A stretch of 5,747 bases of DNA from positions 1 to 5,747 of the forward strand of contig JAHWKS010000426.1 of the NCBI GenBank assembly GCA_019347795.1, read 5' to 3'. A model generated the notes under the pieces. The model did not search any database, had not been told where the DNA came from, and saw only the letters and a program-made list of their open reading frames with translations. The position numbers were made by a program, and so were the translations under genes. The stretch's first letter is position 1. Each line of letters starts with the position of its first letter. Shown one piece after another: positions 5,493 through 5,747 of this stretch. Origin of the DNA: Planctomycetota bacterium (lineage in GTDB: Bacteria > Planctomycetota > Planctomycetia > Pirellulales > Pirellulaceae).

Positions 5493-5747
5493 TGAAGAGC
5501 CTCCCGAAGTGAGTATGCTGTCATTACTATATCACGTCCGCCGGCCGAGGTCTGCCGGACGGGGACCGTATTCGGCGTCGCGGAAACCTCGACGCCTGGA
5601 CACGGAGGGGTCGGGAGTCTTTTTCGGCCGATGTAGTCGCCATCGGGGTTGCGCGGTGGGCGGAAAATAATCCCCCCCCCCCCCAGGCACGGCCCGGAAG
5701 GACGGGCCCCGCCCCCCCGCACAACCCGGGCCACACCGCCGCGGCCC
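5493..5747. other. Gene-free GC-rich end with hairpins and a run of 13 C
   Basis: No convincing protein is seen on either strand; the open frames are arginine-, glycine- and proline-rich and typical of noise. Structures present: GGCGTCG (5574-5580) with CGACGCC (5590-5596), loop nine bases; 13 consecutive C at 5672-5684; GGCCCG (5691-5696) with CGGGCC (5703-5708), loop GAAGGA. The homopolymer and extreme GC close to the edge could reflect where assembly or sequencing quality falls. Confidence 0.5.

Noticed and set aside
5489..5736. Minus-strand frames of 69-81 codons at the right end
   Set aside because: They run through the 13-C tract and are Gly/Arg/Pro-rich with no family resemblance.
1..5747. 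Genome-wide reassignment of UGA to an amino acid, suggested by two in-frame TGAs and by intact genes ending in TAG or TAA
   Set aside because: The Rpn and DUF4058 C-termini end at TGA where their families normally end, so TGA does work as a stop; a site-specific Sec codon explains the OsmC case better.

Overview
The window looks like a GC-rich piece of a Planctomycetota-like genome, probably a metagenomic contig. The basis is the gene mix: the tail of a Gfo/Idh/MocA-type dehydrogenase, a DUF4058 gene, an Rpn-type nuclease remnant, a TIGR02574 antitoxin and a PEP-hydrolase-family TIM barrel. Two short intergenic repeat motifs (CCACGGATGAAACACGGAT and tandem CATTCCG heptamers) that I associate with planctomycete-like environmental genomes are also present. 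This taxonomic call is inference; there is no rRNA or marker gene here.

Layout. Plus strand, 1-1196: end of a dehydrogenase gene, a repeat flanked by an inverted repeat, a small membrane-protein gene with an early in-frame stop, then an OsmC-family peroxiredoxin gene. Minus strand, 1274-3694: a two-helix membrane protein, a gene-free stretch of about 300 bases, two decayed genes (Rpn nuclease C-terminus and an internally deleted DUF4058 gene), and an intact PEP-hydrolase-family gene. Plus strand, 3825-5282: an intact radical SAM enzyme of the MJ0619/Tes/Mss type, divergent from the PEP-hydrolase gene. An orphan antitoxin gene follows on the minus strand, overlapping the radical SAM gene tail to tail. 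The last 250 bases hold hairpins and a run of 13 C but no recognisable gene.

The main discovery is the OsmC gene at 723-1196. A simple gene caller would split it in two at an in-frame TGA (927-929). That TGA sits exactly where OsmC proteins carry their catalytic cysteine, the reading frame continues through a full OsmC C-terminal half with the second (resolving) cysteine 67 residues later, and a strong hairpin with a GGA loop lies 26 nt after the TGA, as expected of a bacterial SECIS. The best reading is one 157-residue selenoprotein with selenocysteine at position 69.

A second point is a CATTCCG heptamer tract inside the radical SAM coding sequence, inserted in frame in the linker between the catalytic part and the C-terminal cysteine-containing part. 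Apart from possible shared regulation of the divergent pair, the genes do not form an obvious single pathway; the region reads as accessory sequence with gene decay and repeat insertion.
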